NCBI RefSeq assembly: GCF_002811765.1
Contig: NZ_NPDR01000001.1
Coordinates: 62,001-126,000, forward strand
Length of the DNA: 64,000 nucleotides
Direction of reading: 5' to 3'
From: Leptospira saintgironsiae
GTDB lineage: Bacteria > Spirochaetota > Leptospiria > Leptospirales > Leptospiraceae
The stretch's first letter is position 1. Each line of letters opens with the position of its first letter. This document shows positions 8,582 to 18,745 of this stretch, piece by piece. The notes below the pieces were generated by a model. The model had not been told where the DNA came from. It was given only the letters and a program-made list of their open reading frames with translations, and ran no database searches. The translations under genes and the position numbers were made by a program.

Positions 8582-10522
8582 ATGCTACAATTCATCGATA
8601 TCAAGCACCGGTTCGGTAGCTCTACACTTTTCGAAAACTTCTCCTGGCATATCAAACCAGGTTCCAAGATTGCCTTAGTAGGACCAAACGGTTCAGGCAA
8701 ATCCACCCTATTCAAAATGGCTGTCGGAGAACTAAATCCTGAAGAAGGTTTAGTCAGTCGATCCAAACATACTGAAATTTCTTTATTCCAACAGATCCCT
8801 GATTTCAATTTCGAAGCAAGGGTAATCGATACAGCACTTTCTAAACATAAACATTATAACGAATATATAAAACGTGCAGAAGACATTCATGCAAGAATGG
8901 ACCGCACTGATCATGATTCTCCTGAGTTTACAGCGTTATTAGAAGAACAAAGCTCTTTAGAAGAATATGCATTTACTTATGGTGTCCATGAATTAGAAGC
9001 ACAGGCAAAGAAGATCATTGGTGGTTTAGGCTTTTCTAATGATCAAATGGAGAAGAAGGTAAAAGAATTTTCTCCTGGTTACCAACATAGACTTGGACTT
9101 GCAATTGCAATTCTGAATCCAGGAAACCTTCTTCTCTTAGATGAACCAACCAACCACCTGGATCATGCTTCTAAGGCATGGCTTGCAGAATATTTAGTAG
9201 ATACAAATCGTTCTTTCGTTCTGGTGACTCACGATCCAGAGTTTTTGAATGCAACTACTGAGACGATCGCAGAATTAAATCCTTCCGGTGTTCTGGAATT
9301 TAAAGGAACCTTAGAAGATTATTTCGAACATAAAAATGAACTTTTAGATAAGTTAAGACTTCAATTCAAAAAAGAAGAAGCATACTTAAAGAAAAGGACT
9401 GAGTGGATAGAACGTTTCCGGTCCAAGGCTACAAAAGCAAAAGCAGTCCAAAGTGTTATTAAACGATTAGAAAAAAGAGATAAGGTAGAAGAACCTGAGG
9501 ATTCTTTCTGGAATTCCAAAACCGAATACAGGTTCAATTATACTCCTTGCGGAAATCTTTCTTTTAGAATAGAAAATGCTTCCTTCGCTTATGAAAAAAC
9601 AGGGAAGAATATTTTCTCAAACGCGGAACTTCATGTTTCAAATGGGGATAAAATCGCGATCATCGGCCCGAACGGTGCCGGTAAATCCACTTTTTTAAGA
9701 AACATATTAGGAATTCATAAATTATCTGAAGGTTCTGTTACTTTCGGACCTAAAACAAAGATCGGCTACTTCTCCCAAAATCATCACGAGCACCTGGATC
9801 CTGAAAAAAATCTTTTAGAAACTATTCTTTCCGTGTATCCGGATCTTCCGGATGTGGAAGCTCGAAAACTATTAGGTTATTTTTCTTTTAGCGATGATAG
9901 AGTTTTTAAAAAAGTAGGACTTCTTTCCGGAGGAGAACAGAGCAGATTAAGATTGGCTCTATTAGTTAGATTCTCCTCTAATACTTTGTTTTTGGATGAA
10001 CCTACAAACCACTTGGACTTAGTAGTAAGAGATAATTTAAAACGTGCACTCCAAGAATATCCTGGAGCAGTTTTGGTCATCTCCCATGACCCTGATTTTT
10101 TAAAGGATCTGTGCACAAGGACCGTTTCTGTTTCCAACGGAAAAGTAAAAGATCTGAATACAAGCTTCTCTGATTATCTAAAATTCCCTCCGGAAGAATT
10201 AGAAGCAGAAGGCGGTTTTACTGTAAAAGCTCCAGCTGAAAACGCGAGCAGCGAGAACAAGAGCAGATCTCAAAAGAACGCTGACAAAAATCGGGTTAAA
10301 AAAATCCAAAAAGAAATAGAACAAATCGAAGCTAAGATCGCTCTATTAGAAAAGAATAAATCCAACTCAGAGGAACTTCTCGCAGATCCGGAGTTTTATA
10401 AAAAGCGCAGTTATCAAATGGAATTAGACACTTATAACGAGACCAAAAAAGAGATCTCTAAATTGACTGAAACCTGGGAAAAGCTGCAAATCGAAATGGA
10501 AGAACTTTCTTCCGTAGTATAA
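8582..10522 (+). CDS. ABC-F family ATPase (Uup-like)
   Basis: 646 residues with two ABC nucleotide-binding domains in one chain and no membrane segment, the ABC-F layout. Walker A motifs are GPNGSGKST (about 35-43) and GPNGAGKST (about 363-371); ABC signatures are EFSPGYQHR and LLSGGEQSR; Walker B segments end in LLLDEPTNHLD and LFLDEPTNHLD. The linker between them contains the charged arm (LRLQFKKEEAYLKKRTEW). The C-terminus (about 555-640) is a Lys/Glu coiled coil like the DNA- or RNA-binding end of Uup. These proteins act on ribosomes or nucleic acid. The rhodanese gene follows 20 bp downstream and is probably co-transcribed. Confidence 0.92.
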   Translation: MLQFIDIKHRFGSSTLFENFSWHIKPGSKIALVGPNGSGKSTLFKMAVGELNPEEGLVSRSKHTEISLFQQIPDFNFEARVIDTALSKHKHYNEYIKRAEDIHARMDRTDHDSPEFTALLEEQSSLEEYAFTYGVHELEAQAKKIIGGLGFSNDQMEKKVKEFSPGYQHRLGLAIAILNPGNLLLLDEPTNHLDHASKAWLAEYLVDTNRSFVLVTHDPEFLNATTETIAELNPSGVLEFKGTLEDYFEHKNELLDKLRLQFKKEEAYLKKRTEWIERFRSKATKAKAVQSVIKRLEKRDKVEEPEDSFWNSKTEYRFNYTPCGNLSFRIENASFAYEKTGKNIFSNAELHVSNGDKIAIIGPNGAGKSTFLRNILGIHKLSEGSVTFGPKTKIGYFSQNHHEHLDPEKNLLETILSVYPDLPDVEARKLLGYFSFSDDRVFKKVGLLSGGEQSRLRLALLVRFSSNTLFLDEPTNHLDLVVRDNLKRALQEYPGAVLVISHDPDFLKDLCTRTVSVSNGKVKDLNTSFSDYLKFPPEELEAEGGFTVKAPAENASSENKSRSQKNADKNRVKKIQKEIEQIEAKIALLEKNKSNSEELLADPEFYKKRSYQMELDTYNETKKEISKLTETWEKLQIEMEELSSVV

Positions 10523-10542
10523 CGAATCCATAAGGAGACTGA

Positions 10543-10878
10543 ATGAATCCGAAAGAATTAAAAAACAGATTAGATGCCAGAAAATCGGGAAGTGATGATT
10601 TTTACCTTCTGGATGTACGTAACCCTAACGAACAAGAGATTAGCACTATTGATGGAACAGATCTTTTAATTCCTGTTGCTGAATTGCCTGGTCGAATCGG
10701 AGAATTGGATTCTTGGAAATCTTCCGGAAAAGAAATTATAGTATATTGCCGTTCCGGAGCAAGATCTGCAAATGCGTGTGGAGTTTTAAAATCCACAGGA
10801 TTCTCCAAAGTATTTAACTTAGAAGGAGGGATCCTTTTATATTCTGATGAGGTGGATCCGTCCCTGGCTAAATATTAA
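10543..10878 (+). CDS. Single-domain rhodanese-like sulfurtransferase
   Basis: 111 residues, the size of a single rhodanese domain. LLDVRNPNE opens the fold, and the active-site loop is CRSGAR with Cys69 as the expected persulfide-carrying residue. The ending NLEGGILLYSDEVDP matches the family. GGAG lies 7 bases upstream of the ATG. It is probably co-transcribed with the ABC-F gene. Likely cytoplasmic sulfur transfer; no sulfur acceptor is suggested by the neighbours. Confidence 0.88.
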   Translation: MNPKELKNRLDARKSGSDDFYLLDVRNPNEQEISTIDGTDLLIPVAELPGRIGELDSWKSSGKEIIVYCRSGARSANACGVLKSTGFSKVFNLEGGILLYSDEVDPSLAKY

Positions 10879-10889
10879 GAATTTATCAT

Positions 10890-11810
10890 TTACTTAGATA
10901 AAAACTTAGAGATGGCCGGAAGAACTACTTCCGGCTTTTCTATATGAGGTAAATGTCCAGCATCTTTCACCAAAACGAATTCGGCGTTCAAAAGCTCCTT
11001 CACATATTCTCCTTTTTCCAAAGGAGTAGTATGGTCCTGAGCTCCCCAAAAAACCAACACCTGCTTTTTAGTTAAGGCCAAACTTTCGAATTCAGGTTTA
11101 GGATCGAAAGAAATAATATTTCGGATCGTAGAAAGAATAGCTCTTCCAAAACCTTTAAAGCTAAGCTGAGTCTCGTATTTCTCCACCCAACCGCTCGGAA
11201 CCTTAGAAGGATCTACAAAATCAGCAGAGATACCTTTAGGCAAAGAAGGAATATAAACAACAGAGCTTAAATATTCTCCAACCAAAGGAATAGTCAGAGG
11301 GAATGTATTCGTCTTTGAAGTAAAAGGATCTACTAAAACCACTTTGTTGATCTGGTCAGGATGTTTAGAAACATAATGAGCAACTATAGGACCTCCCATA
11401 GAAAGTCCCATTATATCGAAAGATGCATTTATATGCAGAAAATTTAATAGATCAGAGATCTGAGTTGTAAACAGGTCCAGATTATAAACTGTATCCGGTC
11501 TGTCAGAATACCCTCTACCATACAGATCAAAACGTAAAACTCGGAAACCCGCATCCGTAAGTGATTTTTGAACAGGGTCCCAAATAAAATATGGAGTAGA
11601 AAAACCGTGAACTAAAACTACAAGATTTCCTTTTTCAGGCCCGGACAATTCATAATGAGTCCAGCCTAAAGGAAGTTCTGCAAATTGTCCGGAGACTCCG
11701 GAACGGATCGATTCGTTTAATTCGATTTTTTCTCTAGAGCGTACAAATGGCAAAGCGGTAAGTACGATGAGTACAAATACCGCTAGGCCTAGGAGATATT
11801 TCTTTTTCAT
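10890..11810 (-). CDS. Alpha/beta hydrolase with an N-terminal membrane anchor
   Basis: 306 residues. Residues 5-22 form an uncleaved signal or anchor, so the enzyme is likely outside the cytoplasm or membrane-attached. The alpha/beta hydrolase fold shows VLVHGFSTPYFIWD (oxyanion HG), the nucleophile elbow GLSMGG with Ser137, the acid in WGAQDHTTP, and the catalytic His in AGHLPHIEKP. An ester or lipid substrate is plausible but not determined. The ATG overlaps the stop of the upstream TetR-family gene by 4 bases (ATGA), so the two are translationally coupled and the hydrolase is likely controlled by that regulator. Confidence 0.88.
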   Translation of the reverse strand: MKKKYLLGLAVFVLIVLTALPFVRSREKIELNESIRSGVSGQFAELPLGWTHYELSGPEKGNLVVLVHGFSTPYFIWDPVQKSLTDAGFRVLRFDLYGRGYSDRPDTVYNLDLFTTQISDLLNFLHINASFDIMGLSMGGPIVAHYVSKHPDQINKVVLVDPFTSKTNTFPLTIPLVGEYLSSVVYIPSLPKGISADFVDPSKVPSGWVEKYETQLSFKGFGRAILSTIRNIISFDPKPEFESLALTKKQVLVFWGAQDHTTPLEKGEYVKELLNAEFVLVKDAGHLPHIEKPEVVLPAISKFLSK

Positions 11811-12424
11811 TCTTTATCTAAAAGAATTTTACGGAAAAATAAAAAGCCTTCGTCGAGAGGATCGCCGATCCCTCTTTTTTTCAACATTCCAGTCATATCC
11901 AAAACGATAATCCCATACATCCAGGAATACATTGTTCTCGCTAGAGAAGGATAATCTTCTTCTTTGATCTTGAATTCCCCCGATCTAACGCCCGCTCGGA
12001 TAGTTTCCAAAAAAACGCGATAACTGGTTGGAAGTTTAGGGAACGCTTTTCTATGCATATGCCCATGAACTGTATTGAACATTACCTTATGCAACTCTTG
12101 GTTATTTCCCGAAAAATCGTAATAAGCCCTTGCGATCAGGGTCAATTTTTCGTAAGAATTTTTTCCGTTCAGTCTAGAAGCTCTAAGTGTTTCGGTTAAC
12201 TGAGCTTCTCCCTGGGAAATGATAATTTTGATAATATCTTGCTGGCTTTTGAAATGAGAATAGGGACTCGCTACACTACAATCCAACTTCTCGGCGATCC
12301 TTCTCATGGAAAGCCCATCAATTCCCTCTTCGTTCAATATATCCAACGCCGCCTGGACGATGGATTCTTTATTTAAACTATTTCTAGTGCGCCTTCTTGG
12401 ACGCGGAGCAGCTACTGCAGTCAT
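11807..12424 (-). CDS. TetR/AcrR-family transcriptional regulator
   Basis: 205 residues from the ATG at 12424, which has TTAAGG upstream; the frame extends further upstream without a ribosome site. A basic N-terminal arm (PRPRRRTRN) precedes the TetR helix-turn-helix (about 17-62; IVQAALDILNEEGIDGLSMR, then AEKLDCSVASPYSHFKSQQD). The C-terminal ligand domain includes MFNTVHGHMH and resembles the WHG-type TetR C-terminus. It is divergent from the acetoacetate decarboxylase-like gene, with an inverted repeat in the shared intergenic region, so it probably represses both units. The ligand is unknown. Confidence 0.88.
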   Translation of the reverse strand: MTAVAAPRPRRRTRNSLNKESIVQAALDILNEEGIDGLSMRRIAEKLDCSVASPYSHFKSQQDIIKIIISQGEAQLTETLRASRLNGKNSYEKLTLIARAYYDFSGNNQELHKVMFNTVHGHMHRKAFPKLPTSYRVFLETIRAGVRSGEFKIKEEDYPSLARTMYSWMYGIIVLDMTGMLKKRGIGDPLDEGFLFFRKILLDKE

Positions 12425-12441
12425 AATTTTTGCCTTAAGAA

Positions 12442-12472
12442 CGATCGAAAGCCGAGAACGGCTCGAATATCG
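12442..12472. promoter_or_regulatory. Inverted repeat, candidate TetR-family operator
   Basis: AGCCG, AGAA, CGGCT forms the core inverted repeat, with an outer CGAT/ATCG pair extending it imperfectly. It begins 18 bases upstream of the regulator's start codon and lies between the divergent promoters, a typical place for autoregulation. Confidence 0.45.
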
Positions 12473-12583
12473 TCCCCATTGTCCAGTTATCCCAAAAATG
12501 GGCAGGATGTTCAAGAGTTTCCTTTTCAAATTAAGGGATTTTCCTAGTATAGGATACAAAAAAAATAGAAACGGACCCCTAGA

Positions 12584-13336
12584 ATGAAAGCAACTGCCTC
12601 TTCCAAGGTTAAACCAAAGACCAAAGCCTCAAAAAACACACAACAATCACCCAAAAAAGCCACAAACGCCAAAAATGGGGCCCAATCCTCTAAGAGACAT
12701 TTTCCAGCTCCTTGGTCATTAACAGGAGAAGGATTCCTATTCCCCCTATTCGGTAGGAAGTCCTACAACTCTGAAATGGCATTTTTGGATGAAGAAGATC
12801 GTAAATCCTACAAAGGAGGACTTGGTTCTTTGATGTTAGTGAATTATGAAAGATCTGATGTAGGACCTTATCACGAACTTTTATATATCCCTGGGAATTT
12901 CGAACATAAGGATACAAATTATAAAAGGATCACTCGCATTTTTGTATCCAGCCAAACTTCTGTAGACGAAGGAATTCGTAACTGGGCTATTCCAAAAGAA
13001 AGAGCAGACTTCGTTTGGAAAAAAGAAGGCCGAGTAACTAAGATAGAAGTTTCCAGAGATGGAAAAACTTTTTTCAAAATTAAGATCCGCACATTAGGTT
13101 TTAATTTTCCCGTAAGCACTTCTATTCTTCCTTATGTACTTTTACAAAAAGCAGAAGATGGATCCAAACTTAGCACAGCATTTATAGGCACAGGAAAAGG
13201 AAAATTCGCAAGGATAGAATCCGTTTGGTCGGATGAAACAATCTTTCCTGACTTTATCAAAGGTGGAGGAATGAAAACTGGAATAGGAGCTTCTCCTTTC
13301 TATCTCACCTTCCCTGTCGCAGAACTTGTAGAATAA
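12584..13336 (+). CDS. Acetoacetate decarboxylase-like protein with a basic N-terminal tail
   Basis: 250 residues. The first 40 or so are low-complexity and rich in Lys, Ala, Ser, Thr and Gln (KATASSKVKPKTKASKN), unlike the rest. From PAPWSLTGEGF onward the protein follows the acetoacetate decarboxylase-like beta-barrel fold: YHELLYIPGNF, RITRIFVSS and NWAIPKERADF. The PK in WAIPKE aligns with the PKK segment carrying the Schiff-base Lys of true decarboxylases, but the second Lys is Glu here, so the reaction is uncertain. It diverges from the TetR regulator and precedes the ceramidase-like gene by 57 bp. Confidence 0.7.
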   Translation: MKATASSKVKPKTKASKNTQQSPKKATNAKNGAQSSKRHFPAPWSLTGEGFLFPLFGRKSYNSEMAFLDEEDRKSYKGGLGSLMLVNYERSDVGPYHELLYIPGNFEHKDTNYKRITRIFVSSQTSVDEGIRNWAIPKERADFVWKKEGRVTKIEVSRDGKTFFKIKIRTLGFNFPVSTSILPYVLLQKAEDGSKLSTAFIGTGKGKFARIESVWSDETIFPDFIKGGGMKTGIGASPFYLTFPVAELVE

Positions 13337-13393
13337 GCTAAACATTAAAATTTGATAAAATACCTTTTATAAAAAATCCGCGAGGAGTGTGCT

Positions 13394-15421
13394 ATGAAGA
13401 AATTCCGTTTAGCGATTATTCTTCCGTTCTTATTTTTGCTTTTTTCCGGATCAGTATTTTCCGGAACAGCCAAACCTCAGATTAGAGATTTTAATTTTGA
13501 GGCTGGAATGTCCAAGGTAGACATCACTGGACCTCCAACAGGGATCATGTTCTGGGGTTACGCACAAGAAGGTCAAAAAGGAGAAGGTATACATCTCCGA
13601 CAATTCGCAAGAGCCCTAGTTATCAAAGATCCTAAGAGCGGGAAAGTATTAGCTTATGTGACTGCGGAATTAGGTGGTGTTCCTCATGAAGTCCAGAGAG
13701 ACGTAGTAGCTCGATTGAAGAAGGAAGTAGATCCTAATTTTAATTTGGCAAACGTTCTTTTGAACGCTTCTCATACTCATAGCGCTCCTGCCGGATTTTT
13801 CCATTATATTCAAAATTCAATATATACTACTAAGTTTTTTCCTGAATATTATTCGGTAATCACAAATGGTATCTTTCAGGCGATCAAAGAAGCTTATTCT
13901 AAAAAAGAAATAGCTCAGTTATTGATCGGAAGCGCAATTGTAGAAGGCGCTGGAGCAAATCGTTCTTTAGTAGCTTACCAAGCAAATCCTAAAGAAGAAA
14001 GAGATAAGTATAATTCAGATACTGATAAAACGATGATCCAAATCTCTGTGAATACAAGAAGAGGTGTTATCGGGATTGTAAACTGGTTCGGGGTGCACAC
14101 AACAAGTATGACCTTCGACAATCATTTGGTTTCTACAGATAATAAAGGATATGCTTCTTATCTTTCAGAATTTGAAGCTTCGAAAAGAGGACAAAAAGAT
14201 TTTATCGCAATCTTTGCTCAAGCAAACGAAGGGGATGTAACTCCAAACCTAAACCTGAATAATACTGGGCCCGGAAAAGATATGTTCGAGAGCACCAAGA
14301 TCATTGGAGAAAGACAATATCATGCAAGTGCTAAGATCTTAAATGATGATAATCTCAGAGCATTACCTTCCGGCCTTAACTATACTCAGTCTTTTATAGA
14401 TATGCCTAACTCAATTGTTCGTAAGGAATTTTCGGAAACTGGAAAGGACGAAAGAACTTGTTTGTCCGCATATGGATATGCTTTAGCTGCGGGTTCTACA
14501 GAAGAAGGTGGAGGACATTGGCTTTTCCATGAAGGAATGAAGGATGAGGATAGAAAATTCTATATTGATTGGTTAGCAGCAAGATTACTCCAAGCTCCAA
14601 GCGATGAATTGCGAGTTTGCCAAAAACCTAAGGCAATCCTATTTCCAATGGGAGAAACAAAACCGGATCCTTCTCTTTCTCAAATTCTTCCTTTGGGTCT
14701 TGCTACAATCGGTGATTTTGCTTTAATCGTTTCACCTAATGAAGTTACTACGATGTCTAGCAGAAGGATGAAAGAAACGGTTAAAAAAGTTTTAGGAACT
14801 AAGATCAAAGAGATCGTACTTTCAGGCTTAACTAACGATTTTGCAGGATATATCACTACCAAGGAAGAATATTCTACTCAACAATACGAGGGTGGACACA
14901 CTCTTCATGGACCTTTTAGTTTGGATCTTTTCAGACAAGAATACGACAGACTTGCAAATGATCTTTTAAAGAACAAGACAAGCGTTCAAGGACCATCTCC
15001 TAAAGATTTGAGTTCTACAGTTATAGGCACTGATATTCCTCATAGAGATAGGATCTCTTCTTTCGAACCTAAAATCAAAACTCCGAATGAGAATATTGCA
15101 AAGACAGGAGAAACCGTTTCTTGCGAAGTCAGTTCCATAAATCCAAACATCTCTTATCCAAAACAAAAATCCTATTTTGATGTGGAGAAAAAAGAAGGAG
15201 ATAAATGGATAACTGCTTATACGGATTCAAGCTGGGCCACTAAATTCTATTATAAAAAATCATTCTTACCTTTGTTTGATGATAAGATCCGATTGGTTTG
15301 GGAAACGGATAAGAATGATACGCCTGGAGTTTATAGGTTAAAACATTCTTCCTTCTATATTAACAAAGAAGGAAAAGAAGTCCCATTCTCTATTGATTGC
15401 CCCGAATTCGAATTAAAATAG
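13394..15421 (+). CDS. Neutral ceramidase-like protein, secreted
   Basis: 675 residues starting behind GAGGAG. A signal peptide (about 1-24) is followed by the neutral/non-lysosomal ceramidase catalytic domain (about 33-500) and a C-terminal Ig-like domain (about 545-675). Family motifs include DITGPPTGIMFWGYA, NASHTHSAPAG, WFGVHTTSM, SPNEVTTMSSRR, and YITTKEEYSTQQYEGGHTL. The zinc-site His, Glu and Tyr positions appear present. The catalytic motif reads GDVTPN, with Thr283 where characterised ceramidases have Ser, so activity is open. Canonical substrates are N-acyl-sphingoids; the adjacent thiolase and decarboxylase-like genes fit lipid-related metabolism only loosely. Confidence 0.85.
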   Translation: MKKFRLAIILPFLFLLFSGSVFSGTAKPQIRDFNFEAGMSKVDITGPPTGIMFWGYAQEGQKGEGIHLRQFARALVIKDPKSGKVLAYVTAELGGVPHEVQRDVVARLKKEVDPNFNLANVLLNASHTHSAPAGFFHYIQNSIYTTKFFPEYYSVITNGIFQAIKEAYSKKEIAQLLIGSAIVEGAGANRSLVAYQANPKEERDKYNSDTDKTMIQISVNTRRGVIGIVNWFGVHTTSMTFDNHLVSTDNKGYASYLSEFEASKRGQKDFIAIFAQANEGDVTPNLNLNNTGPGKDMFESTKIIGERQYHASAKILNDDNLRALPSGLNYTQSFIDMPNSIVRKEFSETGKDERTCLSAYGYALAAGSTEEGGGHWLFHEGMKDEDRKFYIDWLAARLLQAPSDELRVCQKPKAILFPMGETKPDPSLSQILPLGLATIGDFALIVSPNEVTTMSSRRMKETVKKVLGTKIKEIVLSGLTNDFAGYITTKEEYSTQQYEGGHTLHGPFSLDLFRQEYDRLANDLLKNKTSVQGPSPKDLSSTVIGTDIPHRDRISSFEPKIKTPNENIAKTGETVSCEVSSINPNISYPKQKSYFDVEKKEGDKWITAYTDSSWATKFYYKKSFLPLFDDKIRLVWETDKNDTPGVYRLKHSSFYINKEGKEVPFSIDCPEFELK

Positions 15422-15514
15422 TATGACTCGGAAACGGCGTAAATTGGAATGGTAGTACACCGTATTGATCTGCAGTTAATAACTGCGTTATGTTAATATT
15501 TTTAGGACTGGAAA

Positions 15515-16696
<1,182 letters not shown>

Positions 16697-16703
16697 TAAA
16701 AAA

Positions 16704-16736
16704 GACTAGGTCCCGCTTGGTTTGCAGGACCTAGTC
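16704..16736 (-). terminator. Intrinsic terminator for the LLM oxidoreductase operon
   Basis: GACTAGGTCC pairs over 10 bp with GGACCTAGTC around a 13-base loop. Read on the - strand the stem is followed by TTTTTTATTA, giving a classical terminator for the SDR/LLM unit. On the + strand it also lies just after the thiolase stop but lacks a T run. Confidence 0.75.
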
Positions 16737-16763
16737 CAGTTCTCACTTCCCTAGTTTACGCTT

Positions 16764-17774
16764 TTATAATCTATTTTCCAATTCGAATGCTTCTGCCAAA
16801 AGTTCGTAAGAACGAACCCTGTCTTTAAAATCGTAAGTGATTGTAGAAACCACTACTTCATCTATCCCATATTCTTCAGTCAGATCTAAAATCCTTTTTT
16901 TAACTGTATCGGGAGTTCCTACAATCATTCTCCCCCGATTATGTAATAATCTGACCCTTTCCATATCAGAATATACGTAAGGTTTAATTTCTTCGTAAGA
17001 AAGTATACCTTCACTAATTCCTTTTTCAATATTTAAAAGTTGCCTGTCCATTACAGCCTGTAGTTCTTCTGCCTTCTCTTTTGTATCAGCACATAACACG
17101 AAAATACCTACACTTGCATGAGGAGTCGGAAGAGCTTCGGAAGGTTGGAATCTTTCTTTATAAGCCCGAATGCTAGCATATCCTCCTGTTGGATTGATAA
17201 ACTGTGCGAAAGATAGAGCCATTCCAAAATGGGCCGCGATCAAAGCGCTTTCTCCACTCGAAGTTAATATCCAAAGTTCAGGACAAGTTTCTGCGACAGG
17301 GATCGCTTTTACCTTCTCTTGGATAGAATCAGGTTCTGCATTGTCCGTCAAGAAATCTCGTAAATCCATCAATTGTTGGATAAAATCATTTTGAACAAAA
17401 CTGTTAGAAGGATTCAATATAGCAGCCGTTAGTCGATCTCCGCCAGGCGCCCTGCCAAGTCCAAGATCTATTCTTCCCGGAAACAAAGTCTCGAGCATTC
17501 TAAAATTTTCGGCCACCTTGAGAGAACTATGATTCGGAAGCATAATACCACCTGAACCCATTCGAATCCCTTTTGTTTCGCCAGCAAGATGAGAAATCAA
17601 AACTTCAGGAGAAGATCCGGCCAGTCCCAGAATATTATGATGTTCTGAAACCCAATATCTATGATAGCCTAACCTATCAGTAAGTTTTGCAAGTTCGATA
17701 GTCTCCTGGACCGCTTGGGATGCGGTCCCACCTTTACGAATTGGAGACTGATCTAAAACACTTAATCGGATCAT
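16764..17774 (-). CDS. LLM-class flavin-dependent oxidoreductase (luciferase-like)
   Basis: 336 residues covering a full bacterial-luciferase-like TIM barrel. Diagnostic segments are LSVLDQSPIRKG, RYWVSEHHN, GSGGIMLPNHSSLKVAE and RIDLGLGRAPGGD, which place it in the MsnO8/YtmO-like group rather than true luciferase. These enzymes use reduced FMN supplied by a separate reductase. Its start lies one base beyond the stop of the upstream SDR gene, so the two are one operon. The substrate is unknown. Confidence 0.88.
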   Translation of the reverse strand: MIRLSVLDQSPIRKGGTASQAVQETIELAKLTDRLGYHRYWVSEHHNILGLAGSSPEVLISHLAGETKGIRMGSGGIMLPNHSSLKVAENFRMLETLFPGRIDLGLGRAPGGDRLTAAILNPSNSFVQNDFIQQLMDLRDFLTDNAEPDSIQEKVKAIPVAETCPELWILTSSGESALIAAHFGMALSFAQFINPTGGYASIRAYKERFQPSEALPTPHASVGIFVLCADTKEKAEELQAVMDRQLLNIEKGISEGILSYEEIKPYVYSDMERVRLLHNRGRMIVGTPDTVKKRILDLTEEYGIDEVVVSTITYDFKDRVRSYELLAEAFELENRL

Positions 17775-17775
17775 A

Positions 17776-18570
17776 TTAGAATGCAGACTTGACCACTCCC
17801 CCGTCTACTCTGAGTGCAGCACCATTTGTTGCGGAAGAAAGTGGAGAAGAAAGATAAACCGCAAGATTTGCGACTTCTTCTACTGTTGCGAATCTTTGTA
17901 AAAGAGAGGTAGGTCTTGCGTTTTTGAAAAATTCTTTTTCTACAGTTGAAGTGGAAACGTTTTGTTGTTTGGCAAGATCTTCTAAAAATCCTTCTACACC
18001 TTCGGAACGAGTTGGTCCTGGGAGAATAGAATTTACAGTAACATTGGTTCCTTTTGTGAGTTCTGCAATTCCTCTGCCTAAAGAAATCTGAGCACTTTTT
18101 GTGACTCCGTAATGGATCATTTCATTCGGGATCTGAATTCCGGATTCACTGGATATAAATAAGATCCTCCCCCAATTCTTTTTAAGCATAGAAGGTAGGT
18201 AAGCTCTGGAAAGTCTGACCCCACTCAAAACATTTACCTCGAAAAATCGGATCCAATCTTCGTCCGGGATATCTACAAAATCTTTAGGTTCGAAAATCCC
18301 AACATTATTCACAAGAATATCTACATTAGGAAATTTTGATGCAATTTTGTTTACTTCTTCTTTGTTAGAAAAATCTGCTTCCACTCCGAGAAGATTTGCT
18401 TTGGGGACTTTTTTCTGAATGGTAGAGATGGCTTCTTCCACCCTGGCTTTGGTCCTTCCATTTATAATGACCTGCGCTCCTTCTGCCGCGAGGCCCGTAG
18501 CGATTGCGAGGCCGATTCCGGCAGTTGATCCTGTGACTAATGCGATTTTATCTTTGAGTTGGGTATCCAT
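17776..18570 (-). CDS. Short-chain dehydrogenase/reductase
   Basis: 264 residues of classical SDR fold. The cofactor motif is TGSTAGIG (13-20), followed by NNVG (88-91) and the catalytic pair Tyr154/Lys158 in HYGVTKSA with Ser141 or a neighbouring Ser upstream. The C-terminal LRVDGGVVKSAF matches enoyl- or ketoacyl-reductase-like SDRs. NGRT after the second strand suggests NADP preference. It is first in a two-gene operon with the LLM oxidoreductase. Substrate not assignable. Confidence 0.9.
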   Translation of the reverse strand: MDTQLKDKIALVTGSTAGIGLAIATGLAAEGAQVIINGRTKARVEEAISTIQKKVPKANLLGVEADFSNKEEVNKIASKFPNVDILVNNVGIFEPKDFVDIPDEDWIRFFEVNVLSGVRLSRAYLPSMLKKNWGRILFISSESGIQIPNEMIHYGVTKSAQISLGRGIAELTKGTNVTVNSILPGPTRSEGVEGFLEDLAKQQNVSTSTVEKEFFKNARPTSLLQRFATVEEVANLAVYLSSPLSSATNGAALRVDGGVVKSAF

Positions 18571-18745
18571 GTATTATTTTCCATTACTTAGACGAAGCTA
18601 ACGCAGATCTAGGCAAAAAGGGTTTTAGTCCGTGACTTGGCCTTAGGTCGGCTTTTAATTAAATCATAAGATCCATAGTAAGATATTTTACAGCAATTTT
18701 CGGGTTGTGCTAAATTCAAAAAATCTTTTATACTTAGGCAAAGAG

